Positions 10,927-21,400 of a stretch of DNA of 57,904 nt are shown here, piece by piece. Source of the DNA: Rachicladosporium sp. CCFEE 5018 (taxonomy: Eukaryota; Ascomycota; Dothideomycetes; Cladosporiales; Cladosporiaceae); assembly GCA_002077045.2 (NCBI GenBank), contig KZ111166.1:6308-64211 (forward strand). Direction: 5' to 3'. The first letter of the stretch is position 1. Every line of letters begins with the position of its first letter. A program made the translations under genes and the position numbers. The notes beneath the pieces are model-generated. The model was not told the DNA's origin. It worked only from the letters and a program-made list of their open reading frames with translations, and ran no database searches.

Positions 10927-12270
10927 ATGGCGTCGCTTCACGGTCTTCGACATGACCTAATCGGCTCTCCCCTGCGGACTTACTCGCGGCCTGAGCTAGC
11001 CTACGGAAGATGGTGCTCAAAGACTCTTATCGGGGTAGAGTTGCAAATGCGATCACGACAGATTTCAAGTGCGCATCTGGACCACGCTCAACTACCACGT
11101 TCGCCTCAAAAGACGCCCTATCAAAGAGCAAGAGCGCTCATACCCAACATCTTGGTGATCTCAATCATGGGTCTTGGCGCAGTATGGTGGTTCACGACAG
11201 ACGCACATCTCTTCTTGACCACCCACCAAGAGACTGTGCCCTTCACTAGTCGTCGGAGAGATGCTGGAGAGCCGCTCTCGGACGAAGAAGCCGACAGGCC
11301 ACCGAGAGAATCTCTTGACGTCTACATGACTGGCGATAAGCCTAGATTTATCACAATGCCGAACACGATGGTCTGTAGCCAGGGTCTGTGTACAGATCGA
11401 GTATATGGCGTCGGGACCGCGCAATACATACTCAGCAAAGTCGCAGCTGTTGCAGACCTACAACTTAGTCTCCAGGTCTTCAGCGCACCGAGTGAGTGCA
11501 GCCTCTGCTCTCTGACAGCAACCAGCTGATACCCCTCTTTAGACGACTGCCGATGTTCGCCTGCCAACAATGCAACCCTTGGTGCGGGCCACGGGCTCTT
11601 CGAGGCCGAAGCTAGCAACGACGAGATGGCCGCTGTATTGAGCGATGCAGTTGCCCAGTTTTTGTTGGCTCACACGCGAGAGACCAATCACCTGCAGCGA
11701 CTCTACTTGCGATGATTGCGGCGCGGGAAGTCCAAGGGCAGAGTCTCTCCGCTTTCATCTTATTTCTACTCACTCTACGAGCGCAACACTCGTGTGAAAG
11801 AAGACGAGGCTGACTTCTTGGGAATGCTCCTCATGGCTGAAGCAGGCTATGACCCAGCCGCGATGGTGACATGTTGGCGAACTTTGAGGGAAGGAAGAGG
11901 AGCTTTGCGCGGGCGCAAGTATCAGTCGTCGAGGGACGCATCCAGCGCGACATTCACGGACTGGATCGATCCACGCGGAGATTATCGGGTATGTTTCCTA
12001 TGTCGCCCGTACAGCTTTGCCAGAGAAACATGACTAAAACTGCATCAATAGACACCATCACGGATGAGCGAGGGACTCGCCAAGGCAGACTTCGTCCGGA
12101 AGTACGTGGCGGCGAGGAAGGCCGGGGCTGATCTACCTACTAGCGAGTTCTGTCCCGTGAAGCTTCCGATTGACTTACTCCAGTGGGCCGAGTTCAAGGG
12201 CAGCATCGCTGAACCTGATATTCAACCGAGTTGGCCGTCTCGCATGCTGAGTGCACCTCTTACTCAATAG
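10927..12270 (+). pseudogene. OMA1-like gene A3 with in-frame stop
   Basis: Three-exon model 10927-11491, 11543-11988, 12052-12270 keeps one frame through the paralogue-supported introns, but codon 246 (11713-11715) is TGA. No GT-AG pair that I can see removes it. Before the stop: start MASLHGLRHD (compare MASIQGLRQI in B2), membrane segment, YTTDAHLF-like motif, HQETVPFTSRRRDAGE, and DAVAQ at the HExxH position. After the stop: KEDEADFLGMLLMAEAGYDP and a C-terminal domain similar to B2 (ADFVRKYVAARKAG). As in B2, the hydrophobic segment between the two motifs is missing. B2 is open throughout, so this is an allele-specific or copy-specific lesion, or a base error. CGA to TGA would explain it. 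Confidence 0.72.
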
Positions 12271-12387
12271 AATGGAGGACAACCCAACCCCTTCAAGCGC
12301 CTGTACGTTCACTGCTTCTGCGCATAGACGAAACTATTAAGATCGAACATCATACGGCTATCAACAAGTATCACAAACTGCGCCACC

Positions 12388-13086
12388 CTACCACCCCGGC
12401 TCCCTAATCTTCCCGCGCCCAAAGAATTGCCCTCTAATATCAAATCGCCCATCATCCTCATCAATCAACTCCCCCGGCATCCTCATATCGCCCTCACCAA
12501 ATAGCCTCCCCTGACCATCCCGCCACCCCCCATAAGCCTTCCCAACACTCCTCCACATCGGCTGCTCAACCTCCATCTCATCCTCCTCAAGCAACGGCCC
12601 ATACTCGATAGCATCAGCAACTTTCATCAACTTTCTCGCAAAATGGCTCGCATGTCTCACCGGCTTCCCGTCCCCGCCTTCAAAGTGAAAGCGGCCCAGC
12701 GTCGGTGCACGGCCTGACTTGGCGTTGATGAGCTGGTTTATCTCGCCGGTCGAGAACATGGTGCGGCCGGACTCGGCGCGCTCTCTCATGATTCGAGAGT
12801 GGGCGTAGGGCCCGCTGCCGCGGTCGGAGATGTAGGAGTAGGCATTTACGTCGCCGTGGTAGGAGGGTTCGGGGACGTGGGAGAACTTTCTGAAGGGGCC
12901 GTGGGTTGGGCCGGAGGGTTGGATTTGGATCGTCGGTCTGGAGGGTCGTTTCTTGTGGACTGCTGGGTGCTCGCTGTGGCGGACTGGACGGCGGAAGGCA
13001 TTGGTCCGTTTCAGGGTTGTGATTGGGATCGCCGCGCTTGGAGAAGCGGCCGAGACTGAGGCGCGTGTGAACATGAAGGGCGCCAT
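12388..13086 (-). CDS. Probable mitochondrial protein of unknown function, copy A
   Basis: 232 residues from the first in-frame ATG (13086, MAPFMFTRASVSAASP). The upstream continuation to 13146 lacks an ATG. The N-terminal ~45 residues are rich in Arg, Ser and Ala with no acids until His/Glu at ~38, as in a mitochondrial presequence. The body contains HGPFRKFSHVPEPSYHGDVN, a segment ending INQLINAKSGRAPTLGRFHFEG, and an acidic C-terminal part with EEDEMEVEQPMW and repeated FGEGD/FFGRGK pieces. I do not recognise the family. The gene is tail-to-tail with A3, and similarity between the two segment copies resumes exactly at its stop codon. Copy B (21511-22209) is intact and nearly identical. Confidence 0.75.
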   Translation of the reverse strand: MAPFMFTRASVSAASPSAAIPITTLKRTNAFRRPVRHSEHPAVHKKRPSRPTIQIQPSGPTHGPFRKFSHVPEPSYHGDVNAYSYISDRGSGPYAHSRIMRERAESGRTMFSTGEINQLINAKSGRAPTLGRFHFEGGDGKPVRHASHFARKLMKVADAIEYGPLLEEDEMEVEQPMWRSVGKAYGGWRDGQGRLFGEGDMRMPGELIDEDDGRFDIRGQFFGRGKIREPGW

Positions 13087-14443
13087 GTTGATCTCCGGGT
13101 TCCTGTAGCGCCGATTCCTGATTCTCGATAGCCCCAGGGTCGACACGCCACCCGCTCCAAGAGATCTTCTCGCGTGTCATGCAATGCATGCCGGCTTTGT
13201 TCGATACAGTCAAAGCCTTCGATGCCGGATGTGGGCCTGGGAGTTATTACGTCCTTTGTCTTCTCGACACGTCTGGTCATCTTAATCTGGACGACCAACC
13301 TGGGGGTCAAAATTTAGGACCAGGCTGGTTGAGCGCGTTGTCGGATAATATGTGTAAATCAATGAGCCAAGCGTGTATTTCGAAATCTTCTCCTCGAAGT
13401 GTATGTGAGATATAGAGAAACATACTACCTAAGGTATTCCAACTTTGGATGTTCTCGACGTGGCACAATTTCTCACACCATGAACCCCCTACCTGGAGCG
13501 CCATCTGTACGGCAATTCGACGTGCAAGAATGTCAGGATCTCAAGCCATTCGATGCTTTGACCATAGCTCGTTCGATGCCTACGAAGGACCAGACCCTCA
13601 ATTCCCCTCAACGATGGCTGGCGAAATCTCTCGGTTTGGCTCAGGGATCTATCTTGAGTTGTTCGTAGACGAGGAGTGTGAGAGACCGGGGCGGCATGGA
13701 GACAGGTACAGGTAGGAGGACGGTGAAAGGACTCAGGCATGCATATATCCGACTCCATAGAGCTCTTACCAAGTACCCTCGTCTGCGTCGAGCCTCGTAG
13801 GGGGGCTTCCGTCCTACCCTATGCTTCCATCTCGATGTCCGGCGCATGACCTCGAACCTGATTGACCCCACCGAAGAGAGGCTCAGCGGTCCGGTATTCG
13901 CCTGTCCAGTGCCGGCGCTACTTCCGGGAGACGCAGGTCCAATGCAGGGTATCTTGCTACGCAGTTTTTAGCGTTGTACATTGTGTACTTCTCAACGGAC
14001 GTCAATGGCAGTGGAGGCGTCTCAGACGTCACTAACACTCAAGGAAGAATTTGAGAACACCGAGAAGATGGACAGCGCCTCACGTCGCTAGCGAGCGTTT
14101 ATGAGAGGAGATGCCAGGACGTTTCATTGGCTTGCAGTGGCAGTTTCAGGAGGGCCGCTAGAACCTCAGACGTAAAGCCCCTGGAAGAAGATCCCTGCCG
14201 CGGTACTACTCCAAAGCGACGCGCAGCCTCGCGGCGATGAAGTCAATTGGACGTCGCTTCGTACTCTGTCTTGGTTTTCGCGGCCTTTTGTGCTCACCTT
14301 TTTCCTTTGCCTGTGTATCATTCCCCTTCTTACACTCCTTCAAGTCTAGCCTTATTGCATGGCAGTACTGTCCAACACCGCATAGTCAATTCCTCATTCC
14401 ATACAATCATCAATACTGCCCCTCATCTACCGCACCACCCAAC
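13087..14443. promoter_or_regulatory. Divergent promoter and leader of the chitin synthase, copy A
   Basis: 1.36-kb head-to-head spacer between the 232-residue protein (-) and chitin synthase (+). The last ~150 nt are pyrimidine-rich (14295-14345), typical of a fungal promoter and leader. Open frames here are short and change reading frame between copies A and B, so I annotate no gene. Copy B equivalent: 22210-23531. Confidence 0.6.
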
Positions 14444-15295
14444 ATGGCCTACAATGGCAGCGGAGGCTTCGGTGAAGGCCACCAACCGCGAGACATGACA
14501 AGCAGTGCACACGTGCGTCCTCTGTTTGTCAATGTGAAACACTTGCAAGTCCCACCTTCGACTGACACCCCTCTCCTTCACAGCAAACGGGCTATCCCCC
14601 ACCGCTCCCACGACACGACAGCAGCGACTCGGAAGTCGGCAGATCCCTTCTCCACGCAAACGCTTCAGGCCCGTTCGACGATCCTCACAGCCGTGCTGGC
14701 ACCCCTGGAGGACAAGACGCTCACGCATACAATCTCGAGGAATCCTACATGGACCCTCGCGGCAATGGCGGGCATATGCCTGCCTACGACTATCATAACA
14801 CCACATATCAGAACGACTCAATGGCAGATCCAGGCTATAACGTCCAGCGCCCTTCAAGCCCATACCAAGCCAGCGAGGCGCCCAGCACAGAGGCATGGCG
14901 ACAACGGCAGGTACCTGGTGCAGCAGCGGCGAAGGCAGGAGGCCTCAATCGCAATGCCACGCGCAAGGTCAAGCTGGTCCAGGGCGCAGTGCTGAGCGCC
15001 GACTACCCGGTTCCTTCAGCCATCCAGAACGCAGTCCAGGCAAAGTACCGCAACGACCTCGAGAGCGGCAGCGAAGAGTTCACACACATGCGCTACACGG
15101 CCGCGACTTGCGATCCAAACGACTTCACCCTCAAGAATGGATACAATCTGCGACCCGCGATGTATAACAGACATACCGAGCTGCTGATTGCCATTACGTA
15201 CTACAACGAAGACAAGACGTTGACTGCGAGAACGCTGCATGGCGTGATGCAGAACATCCGTGATATCGTCAATATCAAGAAGTCCGAGTTCTGGA
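14444..15295 (+). CDS. Class III chitin synthase, copy A, cut by the assembly gap
   Basis: Exon 1 is 14444-14512 (MAYNGSGGFGEG...), intron 14513-14583 (71 nt), and exon 2 runs from 14584 into the gap at 15295. The visible ~260 residues comprise the disordered N-terminal region and the start of the chitin synthase domain (LLIAITYYNEDKTLTARTLHG, a conserved chitin synthase box). The last visible residues are KSEFW, identical to copy B at 24383. Only a few amino acids differ from copy B (for example RPSSPYQ versus RPPSPYQ). The truncation coincides with the N run and is an assembly feature, not evidence of a broken gene. Confidence 0.88.
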
Positions 15296-15395
15296 NNNNN
15301 NNNNNNNNNNNNNNNNNNNNNNNNNNNNNNNNNNNNNNNNNNNNNNNNNNNNNNNNNNNNNNNNNNNNNNNNNNNNNNNNNNNNNNNNNNNNNNN
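15296..15395. other. 100-N assembly gap
   Basis: Exactly 100 N, the usual placeholder for a join of unknown length. To the left is chitin synthase exon 2; to the right is the C-terminal part of the large low-complexity gene. Neither gene continues across it. Confidence 0.98.
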
Positions 15396-16153
15396 CGAAG
15401 ATGAACGGAGCTGGAAGCTACGCGACGCCGGCTGCGGCACATCCTGCTCACAGCGGGCAGCCTAGCCGTCTGTCAGCGGGCAACTTGCTCGCTGCACCTG
15501 GCAAGCCGCCAGGCGGCGACTTTGAGAAGAAGCGGTATCGCAACAAGGATCCGTACGCGATTGACATGGACTCGGACGAAGACAATGACGATCTCCTCAC
15601 AGCTCTCCCACCAACTCGTGGTAGACAGGAAGAAAGTCTAGCAGACTTCCTGCGCAACACTGAACCGCCTTCCGATAACGCACCCAAACCCATCGTGGCA
15701 AATGCAGCAGCAGGCCGAGCAGCTAGCTTGACCTCCGCAAACAGCTCAGCAGTGCCACTACTAGACCCCGATCGCACGCGCTCTCTGCAGACTCCCTACT
15801 CCGCTTCCATCACATCCACATCCACAGCATCGAAGCCCCGCGGCCCGAAGCTAGAAGCCCGCGAACCCGTAACGAAGCCCTCGAACGTCTCGAAGTCGAC
15901 AACTAGCGATCTAGCGGAGTTCTTCCGCACTTCTGAGCCGCCGGCCGGTAGCGCGCCGGCTCCTGTAGTGGGCCGGAGTGGAGGGAGGGGTAGTGCTGCT
16001 GCGGTTGGCAGAGGGAGTGGGGAGAAGGAGGTGAAGCAGAAGAAGGGGATGTGGGGTGGTGTAATGGCTTTTGCGAAGGGACTGGGGAGAAAGGGATCGA
16101 GTGATGGGAGTGCGAGGGAGGGACAGGGCGTGAAGTGGGGCGGGAGGAAGTGA
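15396..16153 (+). CDS. C-terminal fragment of the large low-complexity protein, copy B
   Basis: Begins at the gap edge in frame with residues ~1376-1627 of the gene at 15-4898 and is open to the same stop. It contains the two C-terminal short motifs LADFLRNTEPP and LAEFFRTSEPP and the Gly/Lys-rich tail. Noted differences from copy A are His to Arg in KKRYHNKD and Leu to Pro in PRGLKLEAR. The 5' part is presumably in the gap or was never joined. Confidence 0.88.
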
Positions 16154-16489
16154 TGTACCTTGGGTGACTTTGCTATGTATTTAGGGTGGGAAAGCGTGGG
16201 AATGGGGATGGATTTGGATTACTACCTATGTGGAGCGTTGGACGAGCGAGCGATATCTTGGATCTGGGAAATGGCATATGGATGGAATGGGATCTAGATG
16301 GAGGTGGGATTTGTACATATAGGCTCTTTTGTAGTGGAGGATGGATCTTGCTCGACGGAGCGAGATCTATAATGGATGGGTTGCTGTACAGTCAACATCT
16401 TTGCCTACTGAACATATCATCTTAGTTCCCGCGCTTAGTGTTCATGATTCTGCAGCGTCATGGTAGTACATCTATCTATACAGCTCTAT
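16154..16489. other. Convergent 3' intergenic region, copy B
   Basis: Counterpart of 4899-5234, with scattered substitutions and no gene. Confidence 0.7.
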
Positions 16490-17539
16490 CTACCACGAGT
16501 AGTACTGCCCTCTCACACCCTGCACCGGCCGATCCGGCAATGGCACCCACACCTTGTTCAACCGTTCTTTTAGCCTCTTCGCCTCCCTCTCCCGCCACTC
16601 GCGTACCCGTGTAGCCTCCTCCTTGAGCACCACACTAAGACTCGTCCACGGCGTCCGCATGATGAACACCCTCCCCCGTGCTCGATAATCCGGCAACTTT
16701 CCATACGGTCCCCGTCCAACCCACGCCTGATCAATATAAATCTTCGACTCATCCTTGACCGCATACCTCGACCCATCCTTCAACTGGATTGATAAGGGTT
16801 CTGTCGTCTCAGCACCTATAAGTCTTGACTTCGGCGATGGAGCTGCGATTTCCGTCCCAGCACCACCCAGTCCCATCCCTCTCATAACCACCGCCTCATC
16901 CCTAGCCGCTTCAAGCACCTTCAACACCTCCCCCGCAACCTTCTTCTTCGAAAAGCGCATCTGCACCATAGCCTCCTCCAGGCCTTTACCCTGAATCTGT
17001 CTGGCCAACATCCCCAGCTTCTTGATACTCGTCTTCAAATTCTCACTCTTGAGTAAATGCTCGCGCTCCGTCCGTTTCACAAACTCCTCCTTACTTAACC
17101 TCCCGCCCTTCCGCACCATCTGTATCACCTTCTTCCTTAGCCACCTTTCCCGCGCATTTGGATCTGGATCTAACACCCGCGCCATATTCGCCGGATCTCG
17201 TGGCGGTTCGGTGGGAGCTGGCTCGGAGCTTGTCTGGGTTTGCTGGGCGCGGGCGCGGCGGTCGTCTTCGAAGATAGAGCTTGCTGGGAGATCGCCGGGG
17301 GTGGACATTTGTTGTTGGGCTTGGGCCATTTGTTGCGCGGCTAGGTCGGGAGTGTTGACGTTGTCGCGTTTGTAGGCTTCTAAAATAGGGTTGGAGGCTG
17401 TTGAGGGAGGGTCGGAGGAGGAGGCGTGGCGGCGTTGGCGAACGGAGAGGGGGCTCTGGAAGTGGGTTCGGGGGAGTGAGGTGGTGTCTAGGGCTTTGCA
17501 GCGGGGAGTGAGGCGGCGGAGGGGCGTGGAGGGGTTCAT
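16490..17539 (-). CDS. MRPL22: Mitochondrial large-subunit ribosomal protein uL22m, copy B
   Basis: 349 residues and uninterrupted. The uL22 core is almost identical to copy A (5235-6290). Changes cluster in the presequence and linker (for example MNPSTPLRRLTPRCKALDTT, SSEPAPTEPP in place of VSEPISTEPP), plus VRGQYYSW versus MRGQYYSW at the end. The concentration of changes in the unconstrained parts shows both copies are under the same constraint, as expected of two alleles or homeologues. It is divergent to B1. Confidence 0.9.
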   Translation of the reverse strand: MNPSTPLRRLTPRCKALDTTSLPRTHFQSPLSVRQRRHASSSDPPSTASNPILEAYKRDNVNTPDLAAQQMAQAQQQMSTPGDLPASSIFEDDRRARAQQTQTSSEPAPTEPPRDPANMARVLDPDPNARERWLRKKVIQMVRKGGRLSKEEFVKRTEREHLLKSENLKTSIKKLGMLARQIQGKGLEEAMVQMRFSKKKVAGEVLKVLEAARDEAVVMRGMGLGGAGTEIAAPSPKSRLIGAETTEPLSIQLKDGSRYAVKDESKIYIDQAWVGRGPYGKLPDYRARGRVFIMRTPWTSLSVVLKEEATRVREWREREAKRLKERLNKVWVPLPDRPVQGVRGQYYSW

Positions 17540-17996
17540 GATGGGCGGTGGGGTCCACGCGCTTTGCTACGCAATGTAGTGCTGTTTTGGTGCTGCTCGG
17601 AAGTGTCTCTCGTTCATGTCGAACTCCAATGCGCTAGTGCGCGGGAATCCCGTCCGGGCTCCCAGATTCCCGAAGCTCTATCTGAGGTTTACGGAACACT
17701 CTGTTCACGACGAAATAGAATTATCCGTTGTCGATATACCCTAGCGGAATCTTCAATAGGCCACCGAGCTGTAGTGTTACGGTGCTGGACTTTACTAGTC
17801 TTACTGTCACGCCGCAAGTATCAAGTTCATTCACGACGGGATGCGCAATGACCTGCCCCGATGGGAGTGATATCGGTTACACAACACCGCGCAAATTCAT
17901 GCCACCTTCAATGTCCAAGTCTCTTGCTGCTTTCACCCTAGCTTCTCACTGACACAGTCGTCGACCATCACTTTTCCGAGCATCGCTGGCGATGCC
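17540..17996. promoter_or_regulatory. Divergent promoter region between MRPL22 and B1
   Basis: 458-nt head-to-head spacer. Alignment with 6291-6430 holds to about 17690 and is then lost. No gene seen. Confidence 0.6.
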
Positions 17997-19433
17997 ATGT
18001 TCCTGGTCCCTAGAGCCGCGAGATTAGCGTGGACATGCCGTGCTGGACATGCGACCCGATCGAGGTTCCTTTCCGCGCGAGGCAGGCAGTCTGTTCCTAG
18101 ATCCCACAAACCAGATCTCCCAGTGTTTCGAGCACCGATCAAGGTTGAGGTGAAGCCGAGAGTTGCGCCACGTGTACGGTTCAAGGAGCTCTTGCAGGAT
18201 GAATTTAATGGCCAGCACCAGTCGACACCACAGGAAGCGGCGGGTGCGGCCATACTGGCTGTTGGGATCGTGTTGGTCTTCATACTTAGCACTAACATAC
18301 GGCATCAATTCACGCGCCTGGAAACCGTGGAGATCACTGGTCGGCGACGATACTCAGGTGAGGCAGATCCGAGGAGACTCGCCCGTAAACTGCCACTGGA
18401 GAACGTTGTGAGGAGACACGCCGCCATGATGACTTATGGTGGACGTTCTGAGCCAGTAGAGGGTGAAATGATCGATGGTCTGCTACCGTGTGACCATTCT
18501 CTTGTCGCCCACGCACAAGGCATCCTGGACGAATTAGCTGCGGTAGCTGGCCTGAACATCGAGTTGACGGTCGTCAATGTAGCAAGTATGCAACTTCCTC
18601 CATGAAACTCGGCCGCACTAACATTCGAGTAAAGATGACTGTGGATGCTACGCGACAGACAACGCGCATATTCGAGCCGGCGCAGGCTTCTTTCGCATCT
18701 TGAAGGACGATGCCGAGACCGCTGCCGCATTCGCTCATGCCGTCGCTCAGGTTGTCGCTGGGCACCCGCGCGAAGTGCAGAACCGTTCGCTAATGATGTG
18801 TCGTTTCGAACACGGCATTGGATCGAGTGTTCTTTCTGCTACGAGTATAGGAATGACGGGCTTTGGCCTCGCCGGACTCATGTTCACTAAAACGCACAAG
18901 TGGGGAGCCATTGGCAACCTAGTTTTCGGCACAGTCATTGGGATTCCCCTTATAGCTGTTACCATCTCGCACCAACGCAACGAGAAAGCCAGGGCCAGGG
19001 AGGCGGACTATCTTGGAATGCTTCTACTGGTGGGAGCGGGCTACGATCCTGATGCCATGGTAACTTACTGGGGAAGCCTCGCGTCGCGTAGAGCTCAGCT
19101 ACATGAAGACTTCACGTCGGAACTCGGTGCCAACAAGGTGCCAAAATCGAAGCATTGGGCTGAATTCCGCAAATTGGTACGTTGAGCGGCTTTCAGGTCC
19201 ACGGCTGACGTTCAGGAATTGACACTCTCCGGTTTCAGACATCCGCTCAGTCCTTAGAGGGGCTCAAATCTGCAACTCTAGCGCGAGCAATCGTCGCAGC
19301 AGCGACTACAGAACAAGAGAACACTCAGTATGTTGAGCTTCTCAGCAAGCCGGAAAATCTCGACAAGCTATGGAGATGGGCGACATTCAGGAACACTGTC
19401 ACTGCGGGCAAAGTACTGGAGGTTGAAGCATGA
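17997..19433 (+). CDS. OMA1-like (M48 family) pseudopeptidase B1
   Basis: Three exons: 17997-18585, 18635-19176, 19239-19433 (441 residues). Intron positions and phases match A1 and A2. The N-terminus MFLVPRAARLAWTCRAGHAT is a good mitochondrial presequence; LPVFRAP is shared with A1. A membrane segment lies near residues 82-98, then ETVEITGRRRYSGE. The HExxH position is HAVAQ (residues 231-235): first His kept, Glu and second His lost. Two short hydrophobic segments precede ARAREADYLGMLLLVGAGYDP. The C-terminal exon (LARAIVAAAT) resembles that of A1 (LARAIVATTG), so B1 and A1 are positional counterparts although most of the rest is diverged. Non-catalytic by inference. Confidence 0.82.
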
Positions 19434-20108
19434 AAGCTTTGCGACGACCTTGCTCACGGGAATCATGGTATTTTCCTGCTACGTCACGGGATCTTCTGCG
19501 TCCAATCGTGAGCATGGTACAGCGGCATAGGCACTTTGCAAGGCGCCAATCTCTCGCTATGTAGTCAGTGTGGACGCCGATAAACGATCCAGTGGCGTTT
19601 ATCGTAAGGGACTTTGGTGTGCTATGGTAACTTGACGGTGAGGGCAGTAGCGGCGAGGATGTGATCTAGAGAAGAGCATGCTGATGGTGAAGCTGCTGCA
19701 TGCTGATACGTGTGCGTTCGAGTACGCCCGTTATCAATGTTATGATGCCCGAGGCGTAAAACTTACGCTTAGGGGCCCGATTGCGCGTTTTCCTTTGAGT
19801 TCATCAAATCGGTATGCTTTTACTTGATCTCATGCGCTGACTTTCACAAGCACACTTACTCGATGACCCCTCTGTTTTTTCTTTGATATGTCTGACTACC
19901 ACAGCAGCTAGCATGATGATCGCCTCCGCGGCCTGTCTTGACGGGGTGGATCATTCGCAGGAGGTGTGGCATGTAACACAGCATTGCGCTAATGCATAGC
20001 ATGTTCTCCCACGCAGAGGTCGCGCATCTTCCACTGAATTGAGTATACTATTCTGTGTCTCTTCTTCCTCATTCGCATTTCCACGTCGTTCTGAGTCGCG
20101 GCAGCGCC
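19434..20108. other. Spacer between B1 and B2
   Basis: About 675 nt without a recognised gene or a visible remnant of an A2 counterpart. It contains the shared element at 19977-19993. Confidence 0.55.
19977..19993 (+). promoter_or_regulatory. Shared upstream element, copy before B2
   Basis: CACAGCATTGCGCTAAT, 116 nt before the B2 start codon; differs from the A2 copy by two bases. Confidence 0.45.
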
Positions 20109-21400
20109 ATGGCTTCTATTCAAGGTCTTCGACAAATCAGCACCAGCTCTTCCATGAGGATTTCCGCCAATGCTGGACCAAGCTACAGGAGATGTTATTG
20201 GCCAAACATGGCCAGCACAAAGCTGCGAGCACATCTGCAACGAACGTCAGGAGCGTGTCGAGGATACAGTGGGCCATCGGTCTCGCCGCGAAAGACCCCG
20301 CACCGGTGGTGGATTGCCCCTGTTACAGCATCACTGGCAGCACTGGGAATGGGAGCGGCGTTCTGGTACGGAATCGACGCTCACCTCTTCCTGACTACAC
20401 ACGAGACCGTACCTTTTAGTGGTCGCCGCAGGTATGCCGGGGAGGATCTCTCGGACTCGGAAGCGGACCAGGCACCACAGGAGGTCCTGCACAGCCGACC
20501 GAATGCTTCAGGTGGGGGATGGAGGACGTTCCAGATCCCCAAGGTCCGCGGAACAGCAGTGTCACCAGACAGCCATGAATCTATAGGAAAGGCGCAGCAC
20601 ATACTTAGTAAGGTCGCAGCCGTAGCCGGTCTGCGGGTCAGGCTACAAGTGCTCAATACAGGGAGTAGGTAAGCCGATTTCCGTTCCAACGATCATGGCT
20701 GACATCGCGCATCAGATGACTGCCAAATCGTGCCTGCAGACAGCTCGACCCTCGTCGCAGGTATGGGATTTTTCGACGCCTCTGCATCCGAAGATCAGGT
20801 AGCCGCTGTCTTGAGCAACGCGGTGGCACAGATGATGCTGCAACATAATCGTGAGACAAATCATTTACAAGGGCTCTATGCGCGTGTTCCACTTAGCAAA
20901 CTATTCCACCGTCGATACGAGCGCAACACTTGCGATAAGGAAAAGGAGGCCGATTTCTTGGGCATGCTTCTCATGGCTGAAGCCGGCTACGATCCGGCTG
21001 TCATGGCCACTTGCTGGCAAGAGCTGAGAAAACAAAGGGGAATCTATCGAAGAGCTGCTCGGTGGCAAGTGCCTACCATACTAGTGATAGATGGTTGTGG
21101 GTGGTTCGACCCCCGGGGTGAGCGCTGGGTATGTCGCTCCAAATTTCGAAGCAGCTCCACGTGATTTAGCGACTGACATAGCTCGTGCATGGACAGTCTT
21201 ACATGCGGATCGTGGACGGGAAAATCAAAGCGGACTTCGTGCGGAGCTACGTCGCAGCCAGGAAAGCCAATATTGAGCTTCCTGTCAGCGCCTCGTGCCG
21301 TGTGGAGATCCCGATCGACCTACACAAGTGGGCTGAATTCAAAGATGGTGTAGATCATCGGTCAAGCTGGCTGTCCCGCACGCTAGGCGTAACGAAGTAG
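20109..21400 (+). CDS. OMA1-like (M48 family) pseudopeptidase B2
   Basis: Three exons: 20109-20664, 20716-21128, 21197-21400 (390 residues), open throughout. The start MASIQGLRQI was chosen because A3 starts the same way. A membrane segment and FWYGIDAHLFLTT precede HETVPFSGRRRYAGE. NAVAQ (residues 220-224) replaces HExxH. The helix KEKEADFLGMLLMAEAGYDP follows after only ~30 residues, because the hydrophobic segment present in A1, A2 and B1 is missing here and in A3. The C-terminal exon ADFVRSYVAARKAN matches A3. It is the positional and sequence counterpart of the interrupted A3, and is much more diverged from it than the flanking genes are between copies. Confidence 0.82.

Larger units (their letters stand above)
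4141..15295. repeat. Copy A of a large duplicated segment
   Basis: This segment runs from codon ~1376 of the large low-complexity gene to the middle of chitin synthase exon 2. The same gene order recurs at 15396-24383. Coding flanks (large protein C-terminus, MRPL22, the 232-residue protein, chitin synthase) are nearly identical between the copies. The OMA1-like block at about 6430-12380 is not. Copy A ends at the 100-N gap. Confidence 0.9.

Noticed and set aside
6712..12270. Annotating the M48-like genes as active OMA1 metallopeptidases
   Set aside because: The HExxH Glu and second His are absent in every copy.
14237..14995. 252-codon frame overlapping the chitin synthase start
   Set aside because: Out of frame with the conserved chitin synthase exons; it reads through the promoter leader and the first intron.
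15296..15395. Fusion of chitin synthase with the low-complexity protein across the N run
   Set aside because: The N run is a scaffold gap; frames on either side belong to different genes.
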